Source: Rhodospirillales bacterium (GTDB taxonomy: Bacteria > Pseudomonadota > Alphaproteobacteria > Rhodospirillales_A > JACZKS01). From it: DNA of 64,000 nucleotides. A program made the position numbers and the translations under genes. Shown one piece after another: positions 25,886-34,705 of this stretch (its first letter is position 1; every line of letters starts with the position of its first letter). The notes below the pieces were generated by a model. The model searched no databases, had not been told where the DNA came from, and was given only the letters and a program-made list of their open reading frames with translations. The stretch covers positions 1 through 64,000 of the forward strand of contig JABGRG010000005.1 of NCBI GenBank assembly GCA_018648445.1, written 5' to 3'.

Positions 25886-27460
25886 TCAGTCGATGTTCGT
25901 GTACCACAGACGGATCTTGTTGTCCGGCGACTGCAGAATGTTGATGCCGTCGCGAACGGCCCATGACAAAGGCTGCTGGTGCAGCGGGAACCACGCGATT
26001 TCGTCCTTGGCGATTTTCAGCGCCTCGGCCATCTGCGCCCGACGCTTGGTTTCGTCCAGTTCGGAAACCGAAGAGGCCGTCAATGCGTCAACACGCGCGT
26101 TGGAATAGCCGCCGGGGTTCCAGGTGCCGTATTTTCCACCCGGCGTATGAAGCAGGGCAGAAATCGGGCTGAAAGCATCCATCATCGGCAAGGTTGCCCA
26201 ACCGAGCATGAACATATCGGTCTTGCCTTCGCGGGCCTTCTTGAAGTGAATGGACTTGCTTTCGGTGGTCAGTTTCGGCTTGAACCCAACCTTGGAAGCC
26301 ATCGCCGCAACCGCCTGACAGATTTCTTCATCGTTGACGTAGCGATCATTCGGGCAATTCATGGCAAAACGGAAGCCATCGGGATAACCGGCTTCGGCAA
26401 GAAGCTTTTTCGACGCCGCCGGATCATAGGCGAAGCGCTTGTTGTCAGCCTCGACGAAACCCGGAATTTCCGGAGCCACCATCAGGGCCGCGTTGCGAGA
26501 TTTGCCGCGCATGATTTTTTTCTGAATCAGATCCATGTTGACGGACTGATAAAACGCCTTGCGAACGCGCACGTCCTGGAACGGGTTCTTGCCTTTAACG
26601 TCGGAATCGTTGAGATCACCCTTGAGGTTGAAGCCAAGGTAGATGGTCCGCAGGCTCGGCGCTTCCAAAGCCTTGGCGCCGGCGGCCGCATTGATGCGTT
26701 TGGCATCTTGCAGTGGCGACGGGAACATCATGTCCAACTCGCCCGAAAGCAGGGCGGCGACGCGCGTGGCGTCGGACTGGATGGGCGTGAAGACGATCTT
26801 CGTCAGGTTATGCTTTGGCTTGTCCCACCAGTTCTTGTTGACCACGAGAACGGTCTTGGCATCAGGCTGGCGACTATCCAGCATGAACGGGCCGGTCCCG
26901 TTAGAATGGGTCGACGCGTAGTTTTCCTGACCCGCGTTGGTGTCGATGGGTTCAACGCAATTGTTCTTTTCCAGCCACCCGGAATCGAGAATGAAGGAAT
27001 TGCTGAGGAAGTTGAACAACAGCGGGGTCGGCCCCGTCAGCGTAAGATCCATGGTGAAGTCGTCGACCTTGGTCGCCTTAACGACAGTCGGCAGATTTCC
27101 ACGGATCGGCGATTTTTCGTTGGTTACGCGGTTAAGGGACATAACCGCATCGTCAGCCGTGAAATCGGCGCCGTCGTGGAATTTCACACCCTTGCGAAGG
27201 TGGAAACGAATCACCGTCGGGGAAACGGTTTCCCATGAGGTGGCCAGCGCGGGTTCAATCTTCAATTCTTCACTGTAGCGAACCAGCGGTTCATAAATGT
27301 GGTGAGTGAACGCAATGGAAAAGCTTTCCGTAAGCGAATGCGGATCCATCGCCAAAACATCGCCCGCATACGCGAAACGAAGCGTTTTCGCTTGCACCGG
27401 CTGCATGACAGCCATTGCGATTGCGACAGCCGAAGCGGCTGCGAATAGCTTGGATTTCAT
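25886..27460 (-). CDS. peptide/opine ABC transporter substrate-binding protein
   Basis: A 524-residue periplasmic binding protein of the SBP_bac_5 (DppA/OppA) family. The signal peptide begins MKSKLFAAAS and is cleaved near VQA-KT. The mature part has TLRFAYAGDVLAMDPHS, then the conserved FHLRKGVKFHDG and LLAEAGYPDGF motifs. It is the first gene of the leftward transporter operon, divergent from the third GntR. Confidence 0.92.
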   Translation of the reverse strand: MKSKLFAAASAVAIAMAVMQPVQAKTLRFAYAGDVLAMDPHSLTESFSIAFTHHIYEPLVRYSEELKIEPALATSWETVSPTVIRFHLRKGVKFHDGADFTADDAVMSLNRVTNEKSPIRGNLPTVVKATKVDDFTMDLTLTGPTPLLFNFLSNSFILDSGWLEKNNCVEPIDTNAGQENYASTHSNGTGPFMLDSRQPDAKTVLVVNKNWWDKPKHNLTKIVFTPIQSDATRVAALLSGELDMMFPSPLQDAKRINAAAGAKALEAPSLRTIYLGFNLKGDLNDSDVKGKNPFQDVRVRKAFYQSVNMDLIQKKIMRGKSRNAALMVAPEIPGFVEADNKRFAYDPAASKKLLAEAGYPDGFRFAMNCPNDRYVNDEEICQAVAAMASKVGFKPKLTTESKSIHFKKAREGKTDMFMLGWATLPMMDAFSPISALLHTPGGKYGTWNPGGYSNARVDALTASSVSELDETKRRAQMAEALKIAKDEIAWFPLHQQPLSWAVRDGINILQSPDNKIRLWYTNID

Positions 27461-27596
27461 AGTCCTCTCCCTGAAGGTCTCGCCAATATTCCCATTTTAA
27501 CCCTGGACCGCGCGCGGCAACGCTTGCTCTCCGCTTTTTCAGATCGTGCGTCAAACTGCGTGCGAACAAATAAACCTTCCTTGATTTTCGGTATTT

Positions 27597-27606
27597 TTGT
27601 CAACAA
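27597..27606. promoter_or_regulatory. candidate GntR operator TTGTCAACAA
   Basis: TTGT-CA-ACAA lies between the divergent Dpp binding-protein gene and the third GntR gene. It matches the core TTGT-N2-ACAA of the palindrome at 15273-15282 beside another FCD regulator. Confidence 0.45.
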
Positions 27607-27653
27607 ATTATTTGACGAACATTTTCATTTGTGTTTTCAATTTTCCATCAGAT

Positions 27654-27663
27654 TTGTTTACAA
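27654..27663. promoter_or_regulatory. candidate GntR operator TTGTTTACAA
   Basis: TTGT-TT-ACAA, a second copy of the same pattern in this divergent gap, 18 bases before the GntR ATG at 27681. Its position suggests autorepression. Confidence 0.45.
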
Positions 27664-27680
27664 AAAAAAACAGGCGGACA

Positions 27681-28451
27681 ATGGTGGCGAGAAAATCAAA
27701 TTTGGACGCTCATATCCTTAGGCCGGATTTCCACGGCGAGCCGAAACCGCGGAAGTCGAAGGAAGACAATTCGACAGTTTCGCCCGAGGAATATATCTAT
27801 GGCCGGATATGGAGCGCGATCACCGCGCGCTCGCTCGTCCCGGGAATGCGCCTGAAAGAGGAAGAGCTCGCCGAAATTTTCGGCGTCAACCGGCCTATCG
27901 TTCGCCAGGCGCTTAGTCGCCTCGCCCATGACAGCCTCGTCACCTTGCAACACAACCGGGGCTGCTACGTTGCCAAGCCGACCGTCAAGGAAGCGCGGGA
28001 TATATATTCCACGCGCCGATTGATCGAGGATCAACTCATAAGGCGGCTTATCGAACAGGCAACGAAAAACGACATTAAATTGCTGCGCGATCACCTTGCA
28101 GCGGAACGCAAGGCGCATAAGAACCGCAACTACGAAAATATGGTCAGGTATTCGGCGGAATTTCATTTATTGATCGCCGAACTGGCGGATGTGCCGGTCA
28201 TGAAGCACTTTCTTCGCCAACTGATGGCCCAATCATCGCTTATCAAGGCAATGTACCAACGCTGGGTGCATGTCGAGCGTGGCGCCAGTGACCATGCGGC
28301 TCTCGTCGAATTGATCGCAAAGAGAGACGTAGACGAGGCGACTCGGGTCTTGAACGATCATCTGTTGGAACTGGAAACCGAGCTGGATCTGGACAACCCC
28401 ATGGGTGTCGAGTTTGACCTCAAAGCCATCTTCGGAGAAAAGCCGGTTTGA
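27681..28451 (+). CDS. GntR family (FCD) transcriptional regulator, Dpp operon
   Basis: A 256-residue regulator. A ~30-residue N-terminal tail precedes the winged helix (LKEEELAEIFGVNRPIVRQ). The FCD metal ligands fit FHLLIAELAD, SDHAALVEL and LNDHLLELE. The ATG at 27681 is chosen because AGGCGG lies upstream and the earlier in-frame sequence is T-rich and unlike protein. It is divergent from the Dpp-type operon, with two TTGT-N2-ACAA sites in between, and 66 bases upstream of the amidohydrolase. Confidence 0.88.
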   Translation: MVARKSNLDAHILRPDFHGEPKPRKSKEDNSTVSPEEYIYGRIWSAITARSLVPGMRLKEEELAEIFGVNRPIVRQALSRLAHDSLVTLQHNRGCYVAKPTVKEARDIYSTRRLIEDQLIRRLIEQATKNDIKLLRDHLAAERKAHKNRNYENMVRYSAEFHLLIAELADVPVMKHFLRQLMAQSSLIKAMYQRWVHVERGASDHAALVELIAKRDVDEATRVLNDHLLELETELDLDNPMGVEFDLKAIFGEKPV

Positions 28452-28517
28452 TATTGAGCGGCCAGCCATTTCGCCGTTTCGGATTTCACATTTATTGATT
28501 GAGTAGGCAGCCAGACC

Positions 28518-29948
28518 ATGTTGGACATTCTTATCAAGAACGCGACGATCATCACCATGGACAAGGACCGGCGGGTTCTCACCAATGCCGATATCGGCGT
28601 AAAGGATGGCCGGATTTCCAGCGTCGGCGGAGAAAGCGACGGGCCGGTAGAAGCCAAAGAGACCATTGACGCGGGCGGAATGGTCGCCATGCCGGGAATG
28701 TTCGACGGACACGCCCACGCGGGACACGGTTTGGTCAAATCAATGGGCGCAGGCGACACCAAGGCCTGGTTCGGCGCCTGTGAGCAAATCTACACCTCAG
28801 GTTCAACCGAGGCGTTCTGGCGCGCCGAAGCCCGCCTGACCCTGCTGGAACGCCTGAAGTGCGGTGTCACTACCGGCGCCATGCTTCTGGGCGGCGGTGC
28901 CAGCATCATGCGCACCGACGATCCCGCTTATGGTGACGCCCACTGCGAAGCGACGGTAGAAACGGGCATCAGGACCTTTCTGGCCGTCGGCCCCAATCCC
29001 CTTCCCTTCCCCAAGCGCTACGTCCAGTACGACGGCGGCAAGGCCCGCGAGACCGAGGTCAGTTTCGGCCAACAGATGGAAACCTGCGAAACCTTGATCG
29101 ACCGCTGGAACGGCAAGAACGACAAGCGAACCAATATTTGCCTGATATTGCCCGTGTACGGCCGCGACGGGGACGAAACGGGCAACTGGTCGGATGTCGA
29201 GGACGTGGCCCGCGAGATTGCGGACCTACGCCAACGCAAAGGGGTCCTTTTCACCCAGGACGGCCACCGTTCGGGGTCCATCGCAATTGCCCGCGATCTG
29301 GGCTTGTTGGGGCCGCACGCGTTTCTTTCGCACAGTGTCGATCTGACGGAAGACGATATGCGGGCAGCCAGGGAAACCGATACGCGGATCGTCCATAATC
29401 CAAGCGCGATCATGTCTGTCCTAGGGCGTTGCCCGGCCCCCGAGCTCATTGATCAGGGCGTAACGGTCATTCTTGGTTCGGATGCTTCGGCACCGGATCG
29501 CGGATACGACATGTTCAGGCATATGGCGCAATGCATGCACTACCACCGGCGCCATTTCCGCGATCCCGCCTACATGCCGCCCGGAAAAGTCATGGAAATG
29601 GCAACCATCGATTCGGCCAAGGCCCTCGGCCTGGATGATGAACTGGGTTCATTGGAAACGGGCAAGCGGGCCGACGTGGTGCTGGTCGACATGCGCAAAC
29701 CTCACCTTTATCCGGCAAACATGCCGGTCACGCGGCTGGCCCATTTCGCCAACGGCGCAGATGTGGATACGGTTATTGTCGAAGGGCGCGTTTTGATGAA
29801 GAGCCGCAAGGTTCTTTGCGTCGACGAGGACGAGATTCTCGACGAAGCCCAGCGGGAAACCGAAGCCGCACTGGAACGCACGGGCCTCGGCCATCTCATC
29901 ATCGAACCTGATGATTACTGGGGCACGACACGCCGGAATTTCGGCTAG
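28518..29948 (+). CDS. amidohydrolase family protein (chlorohydrolase/guanine deaminase-like)
   Basis: A 476-residue metal-dependent hydrolase of the ATZ/TRZ-guanine deaminase branch. The first metal pair is in MFDGHAHAGHG, another metal His in FLSHSVDLTEDD, and the metal Asp in ILGSDASAPDRGYD. The usual H-x-x-E stretch after the fifth strand is replaced by FTQDGHRSG, which may shift substrate choice. It would hydrolyse or deaminate a cyclic or N-substituted compound. It converges with the lyase gene, overlapping by four bases at the ends. Confidence 0.85.
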   Translation: MLDILIKNATIITMDKDRRVLTNADIGVKDGRISSVGGESDGPVEAKETIDAGGMVAMPGMFDGHAHAGHGLVKSMGAGDTKAWFGACEQIYTSGSTEAFWRAEARLTLLERLKCGVTTGAMLLGGGASIMRTDDPAYGDAHCEATVETGIRTFLAVGPNPLPFPKRYVQYDGGKARETEVSFGQQMETCETLIDRWNGKNDKRTNICLILPVYGRDGDETGNWSDVEDVAREIADLRQRKGVLFTQDGHRSGSIAIARDLGLLGPHAFLSHSVDLTEDDMRAARETDTRIVHNPSAIMSVLGRCPAPELIDQGVTVILGSDASAPDRGYDMFRHMAQCMHYHRRHFRDPAYMPPGKVMEMATIDSAKALGLDDELGSLETGKRADVVLVDMRKPHLYPANMPVTRLAHFANGADVDTVIVEGRVLMKSRKVLCVDEDEILDEAQRETEAALERTGLGHLIIEPDDYWGTTRRNFG

Positions 29949-31297
29949 GGTTTTTGCGTCCCGGTTGGGATTGACGCGGCGCGCGCCAGTGCGGCGCATT
30001 CCCTGGCCGTCGTGATGCTGGCTCCCAGATAGTTTGCCGGGTCCAAGGCTGATTTAAGCGTCGCCTCGGGGACGTTTTCCCGGACCGTTTCGTCCGCCCA
30101 CAATGCAGCGAACAGATCGCATTCGCCTTGTTGGACGCGCACGGCCGCCGCGTGAACCAGATCATGCGCGCTGTGCCGCCCAATGACCGGGGCCAGGGTC
30201 ATCATAACGTGTTCGGCGACGATCAAACCGCCGGATCGATGCAGATTTTCCATCATTCGGTCGGGTTTCAATTCCAGCCCGGCCAGCAAGGAAACCATTT
30301 CAGCGGTCATCTCATAGGTAGCGACGCAGGTCGTCTCCATGGCCTCGCCCATCATTCTGCTGGGGGCAGCGTCGCCTTCGTGAGAATGCTGCATGCCGTC
30401 CAGTACCAGGCCCACCTGTCCCTTGATACGCGCGGCCAGCGCGATGACGGCAACGGCGGCCTTGGAGTTAACCTTTTGCGGCATGGTGCTGCTGCCGACC
30501 ACCGACGCGTCCTGACCTTCGATCACTTCGCCGATCTCGTCGGTCATGAGGGTATAGATTTCCTGCGCAATCTTCGCGCACGTCATGGCGTACAAGGCCA
30601 TTGTGGTGACGTATTCGGCGAGGTGGTCGGCTGTTGAGCGTAATTGCGTTCGCATGACGCTCAGCCCCAGTTGCGAGGCTAAGCGGCGGCTGATTTCGGG
30701 GCCATGATCGCCGAACGACTGCATGGCGCCAATGGCGCCGCCGAACTGAAGGCTAAAGAAACGCGGGCTCATTTCATCAATGCGTTGCAGGTGGCGAAGC
30801 ATCTCGTCGATCCACCCGGCCACCTTGAAGCCAAAGGTGATGGGCAGGGCCTGGCGGCGCAGGGTGCGCCCGGCCATTGGCATATCCGCGCCACGTTCGG
30901 CCAGATCGGCCAGGGCGGTCATCATGTTTGCCATGCTCTGGCGAGTCAGCGCGTGGGCCTTGCGGATTTGCAAAACGCGGCCGGTCTGCGAAATATTTTG
31001 GGTGGTTGCACCCCAATGAACGTAGTGGCCGTGATCGCCATCGCAGGCGGCAGCAAGCATGTTGGTCAGCGATAACACCGGCGCTTTGGTGCGCGCGATA
31101 TCTCGCGCCAGTTCGTCAGCGTCAATGTGCTTGAAGTTTGCCTTCTTGCCGATTTCGGTGGCGGCTTCTGGCGGGATAATACCCAGATCGGCCTGAATTC
31201 GTGCGAGCGCCGCTTCCACATCCAACCACGATTGCCAAAGCGCTTCGCGGCTGAACAGGTGGCTTACACTGGTTTCGCTCGCGATGGGTTCAGGCAT
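29945..31297 (-). CDS. fumarase/aspartase superfamily lyase (adenylosuccinate lyase or PcaB-like)
   Basis: A 450-residue lyase of the adenylosuccinate lyase/carboxymuconate cycloisomerase branch. The superfamily signature GSSTMPQKVN is present, along with YVHWGATTQNI, which holds the conserved catalytic-region His/Thr. It forms or breaks a C-N or C-C bond by beta-elimination releasing fumarate or a like product. The start at 31297 has AAAGGAGAG upstream and overlaps the preceding gene by eight bases, so the two are coupled. Purine synthesis is unlikely in this catabolic setting; no pca genes are nearby. Confidence 0.85.
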   Translation of the reverse strand: MPEPIASETSVSHLFSREALWQSWLDVEAALARIQADLGIIPPEAATEIGKKANFKHIDADELARDIARTKAPVLSLTNMLAAACDGDHGHYVHWGATTQNISQTGRVLQIRKAHALTRQSMANMMTALADLAERGADMPMAGRTLRRQALPITFGFKVAGWIDEMLRHLQRIDEMSPRFFSLQFGGAIGAMQSFGDHGPEISRRLASQLGLSVMRTQLRSTADHLAEYVTTMALYAMTCAKIAQEIYTLMTDEIGEVIEGQDASVVGSSTMPQKVNSKAAVAVIALAARIKGQVGLVLDGMQHSHEGDAAPSRMMGEAMETTCVATYEMTAEMVSLLAGLELKPDRMMENLHRSGGLIVAEHVMMTLAPVIGRHSAHDLVHAAAVRVQQGECDLFAALWADETVRENVPEATLKSALDPANYLGASITTARECAALARAASIPTGTQKP

Positions 31298-31931
31298 TGG
31301 CCTCTCCTTTATTGCCGAAAACGGCTTTGCAGACTTGCTCCACCTTATCCAGGTCAAACCACTCGTTGGTACGCACGTGGCTTTCCATGTCGATCCAGAA
31401 TTCGCCGTCACCTTCAATTCGTGACAAATAGTCAACCACCGTATCAGGCCCCATGCCGCCCGCGTATCCAACCAACTGGCCAGGGAGCAGCAGCGGCACG
31501 CGATCGGGAAGAAGCCCCCTGCCCGCCGACACGTCGAAGAGTTGCACCGTATTGGCATTGGCATCAAACGCGGGGCATTGGAGGATGATCTGGGATGGCC
31601 CGTAGCTGGAAAAATTAATCGTGCGCACCTTGTTAACCTGAAAACGGCCGAATTTTTGAACGCGTTCCGAGCCTTCGAGGTCTGCGGGCAAGGCTTTGCT
31701 TTCGGCGAATTCGCGGGCCGTGTCGGCGCAAAGGTGAAGCGCCTTGTCGCCAGATATTTCCAGAACCGCATCAATGGTCGGGATCGATGGGTAACGGGAG
31801 AGGGGATCCCCCTCGCCAGGACCGTACAACATCCCCCACTCGATGGGGTAGCGCCGCGCCAGCGCGTCGGCCCTACTCAGATCGGTGCGATCATCAATTC
31901 CCGTGAAGGTGACGAATTTTGGCAATTTCAT
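31290..31931 (-). CDS. TrpF-like (beta/alpha)8 barrel protein, unknown function
   Basis: A 213-residue soluble protein opening MKLPKFVTFTGIDDRTDL. The spacing of short strands (KALHLCAD, KVRTINF, IILQCPA) and the C-terminal EFWIDMESHVR resemble a phosphoribosylanthranilate-isomerase-type barrel. Which catalytic residues are kept cannot be judged by eye. The start at 31931 is chosen because the sequence reads as protein from there; GGAG lies somewhat far upstream. It is coupled to the downstream lyase by overlap. Function unknown. Confidence 0.7.
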   Translation of the reverse strand: MKLPKFVTFTGIDDRTDLSRADALARRYPIEWGMLYGPGEGDPLSRYPSIPTIDAVLEISGDKALHLCADTAREFAESKALPADLEGSERVQKFGRFQVNKVRTINFSSYGPSQIILQCPAFDANANTVQLFDVSAGRGLLPDRVPLLLPGQLVGYAGGMGPDTVVDYLSRIEGDGEFWIDMESHVRTNEWFDLDKVEQVCKAVFGNKGEANA

Positions 31932-32006
31932 CGCGATAGCATCTCCGCAATCAAGTTCGATCCTGCTATACCAAGGATCACCGACAAAGCCAAAAAGAAG
32001 AAAACG

Positions 32007-33299
32007 ATGGACACGCCCAAATCCGATGGGGAAAACCGCCCCATCAGGTTCCTGCCGTGGTTGATTTGGTTCCTCGCTGCCCTGTTTTACGGCTACGGCT
32101 ATTTCCAGCGTGTGGCGACCAGCGTCATGGTCGAGGACCTGATGCACGATTTCGCCGTGGGCGCGGCCGTTCTCGGCAACCTGTCGGCCATCTACTACTA
32201 CGCTTACGCCAGCCTGCAAATCCCGGTCGGCGTTCTGAACGACCGCTTCGGTCCGCGCCGAATTCTGACGGCCGCGGCGTTTCTGGGCGGTTCCGGGGCC
32301 GTCATATTCTCCTTCGCGCCGACCATCGAGATGGCCTACACGGGCCGCCTTCTGGTCGGCATCGGCGTCGCCTTCGCCTGGGTCAGTTCGCTCAAGCTTA
32401 TCGGCATCTGGTTCGCGCCACACAGGTTCGCGACCATGACGGGCCTGACCCTGGTGGTCGGCATGGCGGGTGGCATTCTGGCGCAAGCGCCGCTGGCATT
32501 GGCGATTGCCGAATACGGCTGGCGAACGAGCCTGGCCGCATCATCCACAGCCGCCTTCATTCTGGCGGCAGCCATCTGGTTCGTTGTGCGTGACGCCCGC
32601 ACGGATGTCGCCGAGACACCCAAAACCCGCCTGGCCGACGTTCTTCGCGGAGCCCTGCCGGTTCTGGCCAGCAGGCAAACGTGGTGCGTGGCGCTTTTCG
32701 GAATGTCGACCACCGTCGTCGCCCTCGGGTTTATGGCGTTGTGGGGGGTTCCGTTTCTGAGCGAAACCTACGGCCTCGATCGGCCCAGTGCGGCCTCGGT
32801 CATATCCGTGGGATTTGTCGGTCAGGCGTTCGGGGGCGTGTTTCTGGGATGGCTGTCGGATACCATTCGCCTTCGCAAACCCCCTATGATCGGCAGTCTG
32901 ATTGTCATGATGGGGCTGTTCGTACTGGTCGTTTACGGGCCAACCTTGCCCCTTCTCATTCTCAATGTCGCCATGTTCGTCATGGGGGCGACAAGTGCGG
33001 CGTCCATCGTCGGCTTCGCCGCCGTGCGGGAACATGCGCCAAGTGCGGTGTCGGGCGTTACGGTCGCGTGTGTCAACACGTTCCTCATCTCCAGCGGCGC
33101 CATCATGCAGCCTGTCGCCGGTTGGATTTTGGACTTGTATTGGGACGGAACCCTGATTGAAGGCGTTCGCGTCTACGGACTGGACGTCTGGATGCTGGCA
33201 TTCGCCCCGTTTGTCGCGTTCTGCACCGTTGGGCTGGCCGGATCATTGTTCATTCGCGAAACCCACTGCCGACCCCTGGAAGAGGGCGACGCGCGGTAA
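32007..33299 (+). CDS. MFS transporter
   Basis: A 430-residue major facilitator with about twelve hydrophobic segments. The loop motif between helices 2 and 3 reads GVLNDRFGPRRILT, the classic MFS signature. It resembles the organic-acid/aromatic-acid carrier branch (FLPWLIWFLAALFYGYGYFQR near the start). The start at 32007 is where the cytoplasmic tail begins. It is divergent from the barrel/lyase pair and may import or export their substrate. Confidence 0.88.
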   Translation: MDTPKSDGENRPIRFLPWLIWFLAALFYGYGYFQRVATSVMVEDLMHDFAVGAAVLGNLSAIYYYAYASLQIPVGVLNDRFGPRRILTAAAFLGGSGAVIFSFAPTIEMAYTGRLLVGIGVAFAWVSSLKLIGIWFAPHRFATMTGLTLVVGMAGGILAQAPLALAIAEYGWRTSLAASSTAAFILAAAIWFVVRDARTDVAETPKTRLADVLRGALPVLASRQTWCVALFGMSTTVVALGFMALWGVPFLSETYGLDRPSAASVISVGFVGQAFGGVFLGWLSDTIRLRKPPMIGSLIVMMGLFVLVVYGPTLPLLILNVAMFVMGATSAASIVGFAAVREHAPSAVSGVTVACVNTFLISSGAIMQPVAGWILDLYWDGTLIEGVRVYGLDVWMLAFAPFVAFCTVGLAGSLFIRETHCRPLEEGDAR

Positions 33300-33335
33300 T
33301 CGTCAATCAACAACGGATTGGAAAAAAGCGCGCGT

Positions 33336-33355
33336 CATGGCATTGTCACGCCATG
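33336..33355 (+). promoter_or_regulatory. hairpin covering the marC-like start codon
   Basis: CATGGC (33336-33341) can pair with GCCATG (33350-33355), the latter containing the ATG of the downstream gene. No good ribosome-binding site sits at normal spacing, so translation may be weak or controlled by this fold. Confidence 0.3.
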
Positions 33356-33985
33356 GATATAAATTTTTTCGTTTCCGCATTTTCCACTCTGTTCGTCACC
33401 GTCGATCCCATCGGACTGGTGCCCATATTCATCGCCTTGACCAGTGACATGGCACCCGCCGACCGGCGCAAGGTGGCATGGATATCCTGCCTGATCGCGT
33501 TCAGCGTGCTCGCGCTTTCCGCTGTCGGCGGTAAGGATCTATTGGGAATTTTGGGAATTAGCCTTGATGCCTTCCGCATCGCTGGCGGACTGTTCCTGTT
33601 CTACACCGGCTTCGAAATGCTGTTCGAGATGCGCCAACCACGACGCCAACAGCACGTCGACACCGCCGTCGGAATTGACCGCATCAAAAATATTGCCGCT
33701 TTTCCCCTTGCCATTCCTCTGATGTCCGGGCCGGGCGCAATCACCGCGACGATCCTGCTGGCATCAGAGACCGAAGATCATTGGGTTAATTTCCTGGGGA
33801 TTTTCGCAACGATCTCGCTGGTGGTGGCGATTACCTACATCTTTTTCATACTAGCGGATTTAATCACCCGCGCGCTCGGTGAAATGGGCCGGATCGTCGT
33901 AACCCGCCTTTTGGGACTGCTGCTCGGAGCCCTGGCCGTGCAATTCATCGCCGACGGCATCACCTCACTGGCCAACGGCGGCTAA
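33353..33985 (+). CDS. marC: MarC/UPF0056 family membrane protein
   Basis: A 210-residue inner-membrane protein of the MarC family with about six hydrophobic helices. The conserved FVTVDPIGLVPIFIAL stretch is near the N-terminus and NIAAFPLAIPLMSGPGAIT is central. The family was once linked to antibiotic resistance, but that link has not held up and its function is unknown. It overlaps the end of the convergent DUF1295 gene by four bases. Confidence 0.9.
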   Translation: MDINFFVSAFSTLFVTVDPIGLVPIFIALTSDMAPADRRKVAWISCLIAFSVLALSAVGGKDLLGILGISLDAFRIAGGLFLFYTGFEMLFEMRQPRRQQHVDTAVGIDRIKNIAAFPLAIPLMSGPGAITATILLASETEDHWVNFLGIFATISLVVAITYIFFILADLITRALGEMGRIVVTRLLGLLLGALAVQFIADGITSLANGG

Positions 33986-34668
33986 TAGATATACGGGATC
34001 AGATTTTTGGTTTGTTTGGTAAAATCGGTGAATTCTGCGCCGTACTTTTCGGCCAGGTAGGCTTCCTTGCGGGGAATGACGAAAAAGATGAAGTTGAGGG
34101 TCATAGCCACGGGAATGACCAGCATCGTAACCTGGCCCGTGACCAGAGCCAGCCCCGAAAAGAGAACCGTGTCACCGAAATAATTGATGTTTCTGGAAAG
34201 GCTGAATAGCCCAAGGGTATAGAGGCGGCCCTCGTTGGCCGGATCGGCTTTGAATTGCTGGCGTTGGTGTTCCGACCATGTGTTGAGATACGAGCCGCCG
34301 AAATACAGAGCCAAGCCGATAACTTCAAACGAGCCAATCGATTGCGGATTAGCCCCTCCCGTTCGGGCAAATGCCAGTAAAACAAAAACCATGAAAGCGG
34401 TGACCATGACCGATTCAATCCAGATGAACTTTCTTTTCAGGAAGACCACGATGGTCACTGCGACCCTCAAGACGTAAACGGCCAGGCAAAAATACACCAA
34501 GGCCCGTCGCGTGGGATCCCCGTCAAGGACGTACGGCTCAAGCCATCCCGGCACCGAGACGGTCAGGGGGAACATCATCCACCAGACGGCGATCATAACC
34601 GCCGAGACGCCCCCCAGGAAAAGGCCCTTGGGGGCGAAGGATGCATCATTGTTGCCCACAAAAAACAT
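33982..34668 (-). CDS. DUF1295/isoprenylcysteine-methyltransferase-like membrane protein
   Basis: A 228-residue integral membrane protein with six or so hydrophobic segments. The C-terminal part (SRNINYFGDTVLFSGLAL, then RKEAYLAEKYGAEFTDFTK) matches the DUF1295/steroid-reductase and ICMT-like fold. AGGAC precedes the ATG. It lies 37 bases downstream of hdrB on the same strand, so it closes the sat-apr-qmo-hdr operon. Members of this fold bind lipidic or quinone-like substrates, which makes a role at the membrane-quinone side of the Qmo-Hdr complex conceivable but unproven. Confidence 0.75.
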   Translation of the reverse strand: MFFVGNNDASFAPKGLFLGGVSAVMIAVWWMMFPLTVSVPGWLEPYVLDGDPTRRALVYFCLAVYVLRVAVTIVVFLKRKFIWIESVMVTAFMVFVLLAFARTGGANPQSIGSFEVIGLALYFGGSYLNTWSEHQRQQFKADPANEGRLYTLGLFSLSRNINYFGDTVLFSGLALVTGQVTMLVIPVAMTLNFIFFVIPRKEAYLAEKYGAEFTDFTKQTKNLIPYIY

Positions 34669-34705
34669 TTCTCAGTCCTGCACGTCTTTCCGGATCTTCG
34701 CTCCG

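Noticed and set aside
29945..31297. Lyase as the housekeeping PurB
   Set aside because: It is set among catabolic and transport genes and coupled to an unknown barrel protein; no purine synthesis genes are near. Substrate left open.
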